From positions 1-64,000 of the forward strand of contig JAUCPW010000067.1 of the NCBI GenBank assembly GCA_030373045.1: DNA of 64,000 nt. The letters are read 5' to 3'. Position numbers and translations under genes: made by a program. The DNA comes from Candidatus Fermentibacter sp. GTDB lineage: Bacteria > Fermentibacterota > Fermentibacteria > Fermentibacterales > Fermentibacteraceae. A model generated the notes under the pieces. It had not been told where the DNA came from and searched no databases. It saw only the letters and a program-made list of their open reading frames with translations. Shown in pieces: positions 24,637 through 33,885 of the stretch (position 1 is the stretch's first letter; each line of letters begins with the position of its first letter).

Positions 24637-25303
24637 TGCCAGGGGGATCAGGAAGTCCTACCGGATGGGGGAGGTCGAGGTAGAGGCGCTCCGGGGCGTC
24701 GACCTGCGGATCGACCCGGGCGAGTTCTCGTGCATCATGGGGGCCTCGGGATCGGGCAAGAGCACCCTCCTCAACATCGTGGGCTGCCTGGACAGGCCCA
24801 CCTCCGGGACCTTCAGCCTCATGGACCGCTCGGTGGACTCGATGGAAGACGGCGACCTGGCCGAAGTCAGGAACAGGTTCATCGGCTTCGTGTTCCAGAC
24901 CTTCAACCTGCTGCCCCGCTCGTCGGCCCTGCAGAACGTGGAGCTGCCCCTGGTGTACGCGAGGGTGCAGTCGCGCGAGAGGCGCGAGAGGGCCATGGCG
25001 ATGCTCGAAAAGGTGGGGCTCGCGTCCAGGGCCGGACACAGGCCGAACCAGCTCTCCGGAGGCGAGAGGCAGAGGGTGGCGATAGCGCGGGCCCTCGTGA
25101 CGCGCCCCGCCCTTCTCCTCGCCGACGAGCCGACGGGCAACCTGGACAGCAGGACCGGGCGCGTCATCATGGAGATGTTCCACAGCATCCATTCCGAGGG
25201 CAACACGATCCTCCTCGTAACCCACGACCCCGAGATCGCCAGGGAGGCCGGCAGGGTGGTGCGCATCAAGGACGGCCTCATAGAGAGCGATACGCGCAGC
25301 TGA
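24614..25303 (+). CDS. MacB/LolD-type ABC transporter ATPase
   Basis: The protein has 229 residues from a GTG start. All ABC motifs are present: Walker A GASGSGKSTLL, Q-loop FVFQTFNLLP, signature LSGGERQRVAIARALV, Walker B LLLADEPTGNLDS and switch His in LLVTHDPEIA. The combination VFQxFNLLP with DEPTGNLD is typical of the MacB/LolD/FtsE group. It powers the two permeases encoded next, which probably form a heterodimer as there is only one ATPase gene. Confidence 0.96.
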   Translation: MAGPAVVDARGIRKSYRMGEVEVEALRGVDLRIDPGEFSCIMGASGSGKSTLLNIVGCLDRPTSGTFSLMDRSVDSMEDGDLAEVRNRFIGFVFQTFNLLPRSSALQNVELPLVYARVQSRERRERAMAMLEKVGLASRAGHRPNQLSGGERQRVAIARALVTRPALLLADEPTGNLDSRTGRVIMEMFHSIHSEGNTILLVTHDPEIAREAGRVVRIKDGLIESDTRS

Positions 25304-25304
25304 C

Positions 25305-26532
25305 ATGGCGGGCATGATGCTACCCGAGGCGGCAGCGAGCGCTCTGGGCTCGCTCCGGAACAACAGGCTGCGCAGCGCCCTGACGTCGCTCGGCGTCATG
25401 GTCGGCGTAACGTCGGTCGTGTCGCTGGTGGGCCTGGTCACGGGGCTCTCGAACTACGTCGGCGAGCAGTTCGACACCGTCGTGGGCGCCCGCGTCTTCG
25501 AGATCAGCCGCTTCAACAGCGGTTTCGACGACATGGAGTCATGGCTCCGGTCGAGGACCTGGCCGCGCCTGACCGCGGACGATGCCGAGCGGCTCTCGGA
25601 GATGATGACTACCGCCGAGGGCGTGACCTGGAGGGTTGGTACGTCCCGTTCCGTGTCCAACGGCGGGCGGACCGCCGAGGGGATATGGATCAGGGGCCTC
25701 GCCCCCACCGAGCTCGACGTCGGTGGGACCACGATCGCGACGGGCCGGTTCTTCACCGAGGCGGAAGACGGGAACCGGGCCAGGGTCTGCATCCTCGGCT
25801 CCTCCCTGGCCGACTCGCTCGGGACGCCCCCGTCCCTGATAGGTTCAGACGTCTCGATAGGCGGCGAGCGGTTCACCGTGATCGGCATAGCCGAGCCACT
25901 GGGGAGCATTTTCGGCCAGGCCCTCGACGACTACGCCGCCATCCCCTTCTCCACGTTCGTGAGCCTTTTCGCCACCCCGGGCCGTGACGTCGAGATAGCG
26001 GTCCTTCCCAGGGCCGATGTCTCCCAGGAGGAGAGCCAGGAGGAGGCCAGGCAGATCCTCAGGAGGCTCAGGGGCATCCCCTGGGACGGGGAGGACAACT
26101 TTTACATCACGAACCAGCAGGCCATGCTCGATTCGATGAATCAGATAATGGGCGGCGCGGCCATAGTGACCATAGGGATAGCAGCAATCTCGCTCCTCGT
26201 GGGCGGGATAGGCATCATGAACATCATGCTCGTCAGCGTAACCGAACGCACCCGCGAGATCGGGACCCGGCGGGCGCTCGGCGCCACCAGGGGCGACATC
26301 GTGAGTCAGTTCCTCGTCGAGTCGGTGGTCATCTCCCTCATCGGCGGGGTGCTCGGCCTCCTGGCGGGATTCGCGATCGTCACCGCCGCGGACGCTCTGA
26401 CGCCCGTACCTGCGTCTGCGAGCCCGTTCGCCGCGCTGCTCGCCATAGCGTTCTCCTCGGGAGTCGGTCTAGTCTTCGGCATCTATCCGTCCTGGAAGGC
26501 CGCCGGGCTCGATCCGGTGGAGGCCCTCAGGT

Positions 26533-26540
<8 letters not shown>
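25305..26540 (+). CDS. MacB-type ABC permease, first copy
   Basis: The protein has 411 residues and begins one base after the ATPase stop. The N-terminal coupling helix region ALGSLRNNRLRSALTSLGVMVGVTSVVSL leads into membrane helix 1. A large periplasmic domain spans about 60-270 (MacB_PCD-like). Three membrane helices end the chain, the first with IGGAGIMNIMLVSVTERTREIG-like sequence (here VGGIGIMNIMLVSVTERTRE) and then GTRRALGATRGDIVSQFLVE. The tail YPSWKAAGLDPVEALRYE is the usual MacB ending. It works with the second permease as the motor part of a tripartite exporter. Confidence 0.95.
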
Positions 26541-27783
<1,243 letters not shown>

Positions 27784-27862
27784 GGAGGAGTCGGGACGGG
27801 AGTGTTCCGGCGATGAGGGCGGCCGGGCCGGGACCCGACCGCGCCGCGGGATACGAACGATG
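27784..27862 (+). pseudogene. Decayed duplicate of the permease 3' end
   Basis: The non-coding stretch aligns with the end of the permease gene (about 27705-27783). GGAGTCGGGACGGGAGTGTT resembles GGCGTCGGGGCCGGGGTGTT, and CGATGAGGGCGGC is shared. In one frame it reads AMRAAGPGPDRAAGYER-stop against AMRAARLEPVRALGYNQ-stop. A missing base shifts the frame at its start. Its TGA overlaps the ATG of the next gene. It may be the remnant of a deleted third permease or of a tandem duplication. Confidence 0.65.
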
Positions 27863-30310
27863 AGAAGGTCCGGGAAGGGGATCTTCGCCTTCTCCACCGG
27901 TCTCGCGCTGATGTCGGCCGAGGTGGTCTGGAACAGGACGCTCCTGACCGTCGCCGGCGGGAGCGCCGACTCCTCGATGATCGTTCTCTCGGCGGTGATG
28001 GCAGGCCTCGCCGCCGGCGGGGCCGTGTTCGGACGCGCGGGGGACGGGTCCGGGAACCCCCGGAGGGCGCTTGGTCTCCTCGCCCTGTCCTGCGTTCCGG
28101 CATTCCTCATGCCCGCCCTCCTGGCCGGAGCCGCGGCAGGGGCTTATCCCGCCCTGGCCTCATCCGGGCTGCCGATGCCGGTGGTGAGGGCCCTGGTGGC
28201 ATTCGCCCTCGTCATCCCTCCCGCGTTCCTCGGCGGCGGGCTAATCCCGCTCATGGCGAGGCTCTCCGAGGACGGCAGGGCCGTCTCCGGCATAGCCGGG
28301 CTCTACGCCCTCAACACTCTCGGATCTGCGGCCGGCGGCATCCTGACCGGATTCCTCCTCCTGGAGCATCTCGGAGCCACTGCTTCGCTCGTCTCGTCCT
28401 CGGGCCTGATGCTCGTCTCCGGGCTGGCCCTGGCCGCGTCGGCCGGCCCCAGCATGCCTGTGGTGGCGAGGGACAACGGCGGAGGCGGACCCCGCGCCCG
28501 CCACCTCGTCCTCTACGCCGCCAGCGGACTGCTGGCCCTCTCCCTCGAGGCGGTCTGGTCGCGGCAGCTCACGTTCATACTCGGGAACAGCACCTACGCA
28601 TTCTCGGCCATGGGCGCCTCGGCCCTCGTGGGGATGGGCGCCGGGAGCTGGATCGGGCGCAGGCTGCCGGGCGACGCGAACGGGCTTTTCGGTTTCGCCG
28701 TCGCGCTCGAGGGCCTCCTCGGAGCCCTGCCGCTCGCTGCCGCATCGCTCCAGCAGGAAACCTCCGCACTGCTGGCAGGACAGCCCGGCTTCCTCCGCAC
28801 GGTCATCGCCTGCGCGTCCATGATCCCCGCATCCATCTGCATGGGCGCCACGTTCCCGCTGATGGTCAGGGCCGCCGCCCGGCCCGACCGCCTGGGGAGG
28901 GACGTCGGTTCCCTTTCGATGGCCAACTGCCTCGGCGCGGCCGCGGGTCCGCTCTTCGCCTCGCTGCTGCTCCTCGAAGCCGCCGGCCCGACACCGGGCA
29001 CCGGCATCCTGGCTCTTCTGGCCGCTGTCATCGGGGCTTCCGCAATGCCTCGGGGAAGAACAGTGCAGGCCCTGGCCGCCTCGGCGCTGGTGCTGCCGGC
29101 AGCCGCTTCGGCCCTGCTCCTGCCGCCGCCGGGTTCGCGCGCACCCGGGGAGGACCTCTCGCTGGCATTCTTCGACGAGGACAGGGCCGCCACGGTCAGC
29201 GTGTTCTCGCGGAGCTGGGACGGATATCGGAGCCTCAGGATCAACGGCGTCGAGGAGGTGCCCATCGACCAGGCATCGCTCGAGGCCTTCCTGCTCCTGG
29301 GGAACCTCCCGTGGGGCTACGATCCGGAGGCCCGCGACGTGCTGGTCATCGCACTGGGCGGGGGCATCACTTCGGGCTCGCTGCTGTGCCATCCCGTCGA
29401 GTCCCTGACCTGCGTCGAGATCTGTCCCTCGGTCGTCGAGGCGTCTCCACTGTTCGCCTCCGAGAACGGGAGGCCGGAACTCGATCCGAGGTTCACGCTT
29501 GTCGGCGACGACGGGCGCAACTACCTGGCCGCGAGCCGCTCGCTCTACGATCTGGTCGTGTGCGACGCCACGCACCCCGGCTCATCGGACAGCTGGGTCC
29601 TCTACACCTCGGAATTCTACGGTTCGATGCTGTCCCATCTCACTCCCGGGGGCGTGGCCGCCCAGTGGGTCCCCCTTCACCAGCTCCCCGTCGAGGACCT
29701 CAGGAGGATCCTCGCGACCTGGAGCGCGGTCTTCCCCTACTCGGCGGTGCACCTGGCGGGAGGGCGGCATGCGATCCTCGCGGGTTCCACAGAGCCCCTC
29801 GAACTCGATATCGAAGCGATGTTCGGGGATGAGAGGGCGGCTTCGGCCCTCACGGGAGCCGCCTTCAGCCCGGAGGAGCCGGAGTACCTCATGCCCGTCG
29901 CCTCGGGACCCGGCATCCTGGCTGCCGTAGAAGGTGCGGGGATCAACACCGACGACCACGCCCCGTGCCAGTTCATCAGGCGCAGGGTTCCGGCAGACCC
30001 GCAGGCGACGATAGCTCCGTGCGCGGCCTTCCTGCTGTCGATCGAGGGCGCTGCGGATCCCGTCAGGGAGGCCCAGATGCTGTACTGGTCCGGGAGGCTC
30101 CCCGAGGCGGTGGAGGCTCTCGGGATCTGCTCCGGGGCCATGGGCGCGAGATGGCTCTCGCTGGCCCTCACTTCGGCGGCGGAGGGATTCGCCGCGAGGG
30201 GCGATCTCCCGTCGGCCCTCTCGATGATCGACAGGGCGGTGGCGGCCGATCCGGACTGGCCGCGTCCGCGCATGCTGGCGGCGGCCCTGGGCGTGGATCA
30301 GGCCCCCTGA
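27860..30310 (+). CDS. Membrane protein fused to spermidine synthase-like domain with C-terminal helical repeats
   Basis: The protein has 816 residues. Residues of about 1-420 hold 12 or more membrane helices in two related halves: each begins with a similar block (LALMSAEVVWNRTLLTVAGG; LLALSLEAVWSRQLTFILGN) followed by a Gly-rich helix pair. Residues of about 430-690 are a Rossmann methyltransferase/spermidine synthase-like domain: LVIALGGGITSGSLL, LTCVEICPSVVEAS, DGRNYLAASRSLYDLVVCDA and LTPGGVAAQWVPLH. The C-terminal 110 residues look like TPR helices. Such 'fused MFS/spermidine synthase' proteins are widespread but their product is unclear. The polyamine-binding acid of true SpeE (Asp in the DATHP region) is partly kept. 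Confidence 0.85.
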   Translation: MRRSGKGIFAFSTGLALMSAEVVWNRTLLTVAGGSADSSMIVLSAVMAGLAAGGAVFGRAGDGSGNPRRALGLLALSCVPAFLMPALLAGAAAGAYPALASSGLPMPVVRALVAFALVIPPAFLGGGLIPLMARLSEDGRAVSGIAGLYALNTLGSAAGGILTGFLLLEHLGATASLVSSSGLMLVSGLALAASAGPSMPVVARDNGGGGPRARHLVLYAASGLLALSLEAVWSRQLTFILGNSTYAFSAMGASALVGMGAGSWIGRRLPGDANGLFGFAVALEGLLGALPLAAASLQQETSALLAGQPGFLRTVIACASMIPASICMGATFPLMVRAAARPDRLGRDVGSLSMANCLGAAAGPLFASLLLLEAAGPTPGTGILALLAAVIGASAMPRGRTVQALAASALVLPAAASALLLPPPGSRAPGEDLSLAFFDEDRAATVSVFSRSWDGYRSLRINGVEEVPIDQASLEAFLLLGNLPWGYDPEARDVLVIALGGGITSGSLLCHPVESLTCVEICPSVVEASPLFASENGRPELDPRFTLVGDDGRNYLAASRSLYDLVVCDATHPGSSDSWVLYTSEFYGSMLSHLTPGGVAAQWVPLHQLPVEDLRRILATWSAVFPYSAVHLAGGRHAILAGSTEPLELDIEAMFGDERAASALTGAAFSPEEPEYLMPVASGPGILAAVEGAGINTDDHAPCQFIRRRVPADPQATIAPCAAFLLSIEGAADPVREAQMLYWSGRLPEAVEALGICSGAMGARWLSLALTSAAEGFAARGDLPSALSMIDRAVAADPDWPRPRMLAAALGVDQAP

Positions 30311-30317
30311 ACCCGGG

Positions 30318-30348
30318 GGCCCGGACGGCATGCCGCCCGGACCGGGCC
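30318..30348 (+). terminator. Nested GC-rich hairpin between the fusion gene and fabD
   Basis: GGCCCGG (30318-30324) pairs with CCGGGCC (30342-30348), and inside it CGGC (30326-30329) pairs with GCCG (30332-30335). It follows the stop at 30310 closely. No T-run is seen, so it may be a weak terminator or an mRNA stability element before fabD, whose own ribosome site (AAGGAGACTAG) comes next. Confidence 0.45.
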
Positions 30349-30372
30349 GTCCGACAGAAGCAAGGAGACTAG

Positions 30373-31308
30373 ATGGCGAAGACAGCTTTCCTCTTCCCGG
30401 GACAGGGCTCCCAGCGCGTCGGCATGGCGTCCCACCTGGCCGGGCGCCCTGCGGCCGGATCCCTTCTCGCCCGGCTGGACGAGCTCGCGTCCGCTCCGGG
30501 GCTCCTCTCCCTGGTGAACGAAGGTCCCGAGGAACTCCTGACTAGGACCGACAACGTGCAGCCTGCCATCACCGCGGTGAGCCTGGCGATACTCGCCGTG
30601 CTCGAGGAGGCCGGAGTGGAGGCATCCGCGGCCGCCGGCAACAGCCTCGGCGAGTACCCGGCCCTCGTGGCCGCCGGGGTCCTGTCGCCCGGTGACGCCC
30701 TGTCGCTCACGAGGATCAGGGGCGTGCTCATGCAGCAGTGCGCCGACAGTTACCCCGGGGGCATGGTCGCCCTGATCGGGGCCACGCGGGAGATGGCCGA
30801 CGCTGCAGTGGCCGCCGCGCAGGATTCCGGCCCGATCGGTATAGCCAACATCAATTCCGAGGGGCAGATCGTCCTCTCGGGGTCGACGGCCGCGGTGGAG
30901 GCCGCCTCCCTGGCCGCGCGGGCCTCGGGCGTGAGGAGGGTGATCCCGCTCAAGGTCTCGGGGGCCTGGCACTCCCCGCTGATGAGGGAGGCCGCAGAGG
31001 GCCTCGCACGGGCCCTGGACCGCGTGCCATTCGGAGATCCCGCCATGCCGGTCATGGCCAACGTCACCGCCGATTTCACGGGCTCCGGCGCCGAGGCGAG
31101 ATCGCTCCTGATAGGCCAGGTCACCTCGCCGGTGCTCTGGGCCGCGTCCATGCGCCGTCTGGTGGGGCAGGGCTACGACACCTTCGTGGAGGTCGGCCCC
31201 GGAAGCGTCCTTCAGGGGCTGATGAAGGGGTTCGAGGGGATCAGGCTCTTCGGCACATCCACCGCCGAATCCCTCGAGGAGACGATCGGGGTGTTGTCCG
31301 GGGCCTGA
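30373..31308 (+). CDS. fabD: Malonyl-CoA:ACP transacylase
   Basis: The protein has 311 residues and transfers malonyl from CoA to acyl carrier protein to feed fatty acid synthesis. Family signs are FLFPGQGSQRVGM, the nucleophile elbow GNSLGEYPALVAAG (Ser in the middle), RIRGVLMQQCAD with the malonate-binding Arg, SGAWHSPLM with the catalytic His, and FVEVGPGSVLQGL. The elbow is usually GHSLGE; here the His next to Ser is Asn. The ATG at 30373 has GGAG six bases ahead. No other fab gene lies beside it, which is unusual as fabD normally clusters with fabH, fabG and acpP. Confidence 0.94.
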   Translation: MAKTAFLFPGQGSQRVGMASHLAGRPAAGSLLARLDELASAPGLLSLVNEGPEELLTRTDNVQPAITAVSLAILAVLEEAGVEASAAAGNSLGEYPALVAAGVLSPGDALSLTRIRGVLMQQCADSYPGGMVALIGATREMADAAVAAAQDSGPIGIANINSEGQIVLSGSTAAVEAASLAARASGVRRVIPLKVSGAWHSPLMREAAEGLARALDRVPFGDPAMPVMANVTADFTGSGAEARSLLIGQVTSPVLWAASMRRLVGQGYDTFVEVGPGSVLQGLMKGFEGIRLFGTSTAESLEETIGVLSGA

Positions 31309-31322
31309 CCTGTTGGTATATC
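31294..31322 (+). promoter_or_regulatory. Candidate promoter for the sensor kinase pair
   Basis: TTGTCC (31294-31299) and TATATC (31317-31322) are spaced 17 bases apart; the -35 box lies inside the end of fabD. Transcription would begin near 31329, 31 bases before the kinase ATG. The boxes match consensus in four of six bases each. Confidence 0.42.
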
Positions 31323-31359
31323 CGTCCCGTATCCGCATCGAAGGGCGGCAGACGGTCGT

Positions 31360-33885
31360 ATGAGGCTCCGCAGCCAGACGATTGTCTTCCTGGGGGGGAC
31401 GCTGCTCGTGCTCTCCGGGACCGCGGCACTCGTATCCTATCTCGTCTTCCGCCCCGAGTTCGAAAGGCTCGAGCGGGAGGAGGCCATGAAGGACCTCGAA
31501 GGGGTTGCCGAACTCCTCTCGACCGAGATCGAGGGCCTCGAGAACTCGAATGCCGACTGGGCGCGATGGGACAAGCCGCACCGTTTCCTGCTCGGCCTCG
31601 ACAGCACCTTCGTGGAACAGGAGATCCGGCCCGAGACCTTCGGACGCCTCGCCCTCGACCAGATGGTCTTCTTCGACACGTCGGGCACGCCGGTTCTGGC
31701 CATCGGGTCATCCGGAGACGAGCTCGTCTACTCCGATCCCGCGATGGAGGACGCCTGGCGCAAGGGCGGAGTCCTCTCGCTCCTGGCCGCCGATGCCGGC
31801 GAGCGTTCGGGCCTGATGCTGGTCGGGGACAGGACCGCCCTCGCCTCGATCCGGAGCATACTCACGACAGAGGCGACCGGACCCAGATCCGGCTCACTGG
31901 CCTTCGTCCGCCTTCTTCCGGATTCGGCGGGCATGGCGGTCATCCCCGCCGGGCCGGCCCTGTTCGCATGGATCTCCGAACCCCCGCAGGGCGCCGCGCA
32001 GGATACGGCCTTCACCCTGCGCGGCGGGGACACTCTGGCAGTCTCGGCGCCGTATCCGGGCCTGGACGGCAGCATCTTCGTCCTCGGCTCCGCGCTGGAC
32101 AGGGACCTCTTCTCCGAGGCCGGGGTAATCCTCGACCGCTTCGTCCTGATCAACGTCGCGGGGGGCGTCGTATTCGCCGCAGTCACGCTCCTGGTCCTGC
32201 AGCTCCTGGTAGTGAGGAGGCTCAGGGGCTTCCTCGGGCAGATAAGGGAGTCCGGAGCCGCGGCTGATGTCTCCGGGAGCGCCAGGACGGACGAGCTGTC
32301 CAGCATCGGGATGGCCATCGGCCCTGTCCTCGAGAAGCTCGAGACCATGACGAACGTCCTCAGGCGGAGCGAACAGAACAACGCGACGCTGATCAGGATG
32401 ATACCCGACTTCATGGTGACGCTCCGGAGGGACGGCACGATCCTCTCGGTCAAGCAGGGCTACGGCTTCGAGCCCCCGCTCCCCGTCGAGAGGCTCGAGG
32501 GCATGCGCCTGACCGAACTCGAGCTCGTAGGAGCCGAGCATGCCGACCTCCTCGCCCTGGTGGCGAAGGTGCTCGAAGAGGGCACTGTGGAGAGCATGTC
32601 GCTCGGGGTCAGGGGCACCGATGCAACCATGTACTACGACATACGGGTGGTCTCGTTCGGTCCCGACACGGTCCTCGTCGTCGCACGCGACGTCACCCAG
32701 AGGATGAAGGCCGAGGAGGCCGCCGCCAGGCTCCAGAGGCTCGAATCTCTCGGGCTCCTCGCCGGCGGGATAGCTCACGACTTCAACAACCGACTCTCCA
32801 CGACCATCGGCAGCATCGAGCTCGCGATGGCCGACATCCCGGTCCCGTCCCCCACGGTGCTCAAGAGCCTCGAGCGGGCGCTCGACTCGTGCACCAGGGC
32901 AGGCGACCTGGCGAGGAAGCTGCTCACCTTCTCCACCGGCGGCTCGCCCTACTTCAAGCCCGTGACCGTGGGCGACCTCGCGCACGAGGCACTCGACCCG
33001 CTCTTCCGGGGCATCGGAGTGACGCTCCGCATCGACGTCAGGCCCGGCACCTGGCTGATCGACGCCGACGAGGACCAGATGTCGCAGCTCTTCAGGAACC
33101 TGGCCACGAACGCGATCGAGGCGATCGCCGGCTTCGGCTGGTTCGAGGTGAAGGCGTACAACTCCATCGACCCGCAGGGAGCGGGGCTCCAGCCCGGGCA
33201 TTACGTGACGATGGAGTTCTGCGACTCCGGCCCCGGGATCAGGGAAGACCTGCTGAAGAAGGTCTTCGAGCCGTACTTCACCACCAAGGAGGACTCGCCC
33301 GGGCTCGGGCTGTCCATGTGCCATTCGATCGCGGTCAAGCACGGCGGCTGGCTCGAGGCCCTCCCCGGTCCCGGAGGCAGGTTCCTGCTCCAGATCCCAG
33401 CGGCGCGCGACACCGTCGACTCCGGCGATCCGCTCCCCTACACGCCCCTCGGCGGCAACGCCAGGATACTCGTCATGGACGACGACCTCCAGGTGCTCGA
33501 GACGATCAAGGAGATGCTCGAGACCCTCGACTACTCGGTCGAGACCGCTACGGACGGCGGGGCCGCGCTCTACCGGATCGCCGAGGCGCAGAGGACGGGC
33601 AGGCCGTTCGACATCCTGATCCTGGACCTCGTGGTGCCCGGCGGGATCGGCGGTCTCGAGACGCTCGCGCGGGCCAGGGCGAAGTTCGGCGACGTGAAGG
33701 CCATAGTCTCGAGCGGCTACTCCTCCGATTCAGTGCTGTCGGAATTCGCGGTGCACGGGTTCAAGGCGGCGCTCCGGAAGCCCTTCAACCTCGAGGAGCT
33801 CAGCTCCACCGTCAGGAGGCTTCTCAGGTCGAGGATGGAGGACGACGCAGGAGGCGCGGGCGGGCACAGGGGCAGGCGGGAGTGA
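31360..33885 (+). CDS. Hybrid sensor histidine kinase: CHASE4-PAS-HisKA-HATPase-receiver
   Basis: The protein has 841 residues. Membrane helix 1 is near residues 8-28 and helix 2 near 260-285; the outer part between them has the CHASE4 hallmark ENSNADWARWDKPHRFLLG. A PAS-like segment starts near 340 (IRMIPDFMVTLRRDGTIL). The H-box is LLAGGIAHDFNNRLST near residue 472, and the ATPase has NLATNAIEAIAG, CDSGPGIRED and SPGLGLSMCHSI. A receiver domain from about 700 has MDDDLQVLE, the phospho-Asp in ILILDLVVPGG, and Lys in LRKPFN. It senses an unknown outer signal and could pass phosphate within itself. It is coupled by GTGA to a second, similar kinase. Confidence 0.93.
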   Translation: MRLRSQTIVFLGGTLLVLSGTAALVSYLVFRPEFERLEREEAMKDLEGVAELLSTEIEGLENSNADWARWDKPHRFLLGLDSTFVEQEIRPETFGRLALDQMVFFDTSGTPVLAIGSSGDELVYSDPAMEDAWRKGGVLSLLAADAGERSGLMLVGDRTALASIRSILTTEATGPRSGSLAFVRLLPDSAGMAVIPAGPALFAWISEPPQGAAQDTAFTLRGGDTLAVSAPYPGLDGSIFVLGSALDRDLFSEAGVILDRFVLINVAGGVVFAAVTLLVLQLLVVRRLRGFLGQIRESGAAADVSGSARTDELSSIGMAIGPVLEKLETMTNVLRRSEQNNATLIRMIPDFMVTLRRDGTILSVKQGYGFEPPLPVERLEGMRLTELELVGAEHADLLALVAKVLEEGTVESMSLGVRGTDATMYYDIRVVSFGPDTVLVVARDVTQRMKAEEAAARLQRLESLGLLAGGIAHDFNNRLSTTIGSIELAMADIPVPSPTVLKSLERALDSCTRAGDLARKLLTFSTGGSPYFKPVTVGDLAHEALDPLFRGIGVTLRIDVRPGTWLIDADEDQMSQLFRNLATNAIEAIAGFGWFEVKAYNSIDPQGAGLQPGHYVTMEFCDSGPGIREDLLKKVFEPYFTTKEDSPGLGLSMCHSIAVKHGGWLEALPGPGGRFLLQIPAARDTVDSGDPLPYTPLGGNARILVMDDDLQVLETIKEMLETLDYSVETATDGGAALYRIAEAQRTGRPFDILILDLVVPGGIGGLETLARARAKFGDVKAIVSSGYSSDSVLSEFAVHGFKAALRKPFNLEELSSTVRRLLRSRMEDDAGGAGGHRGRRE

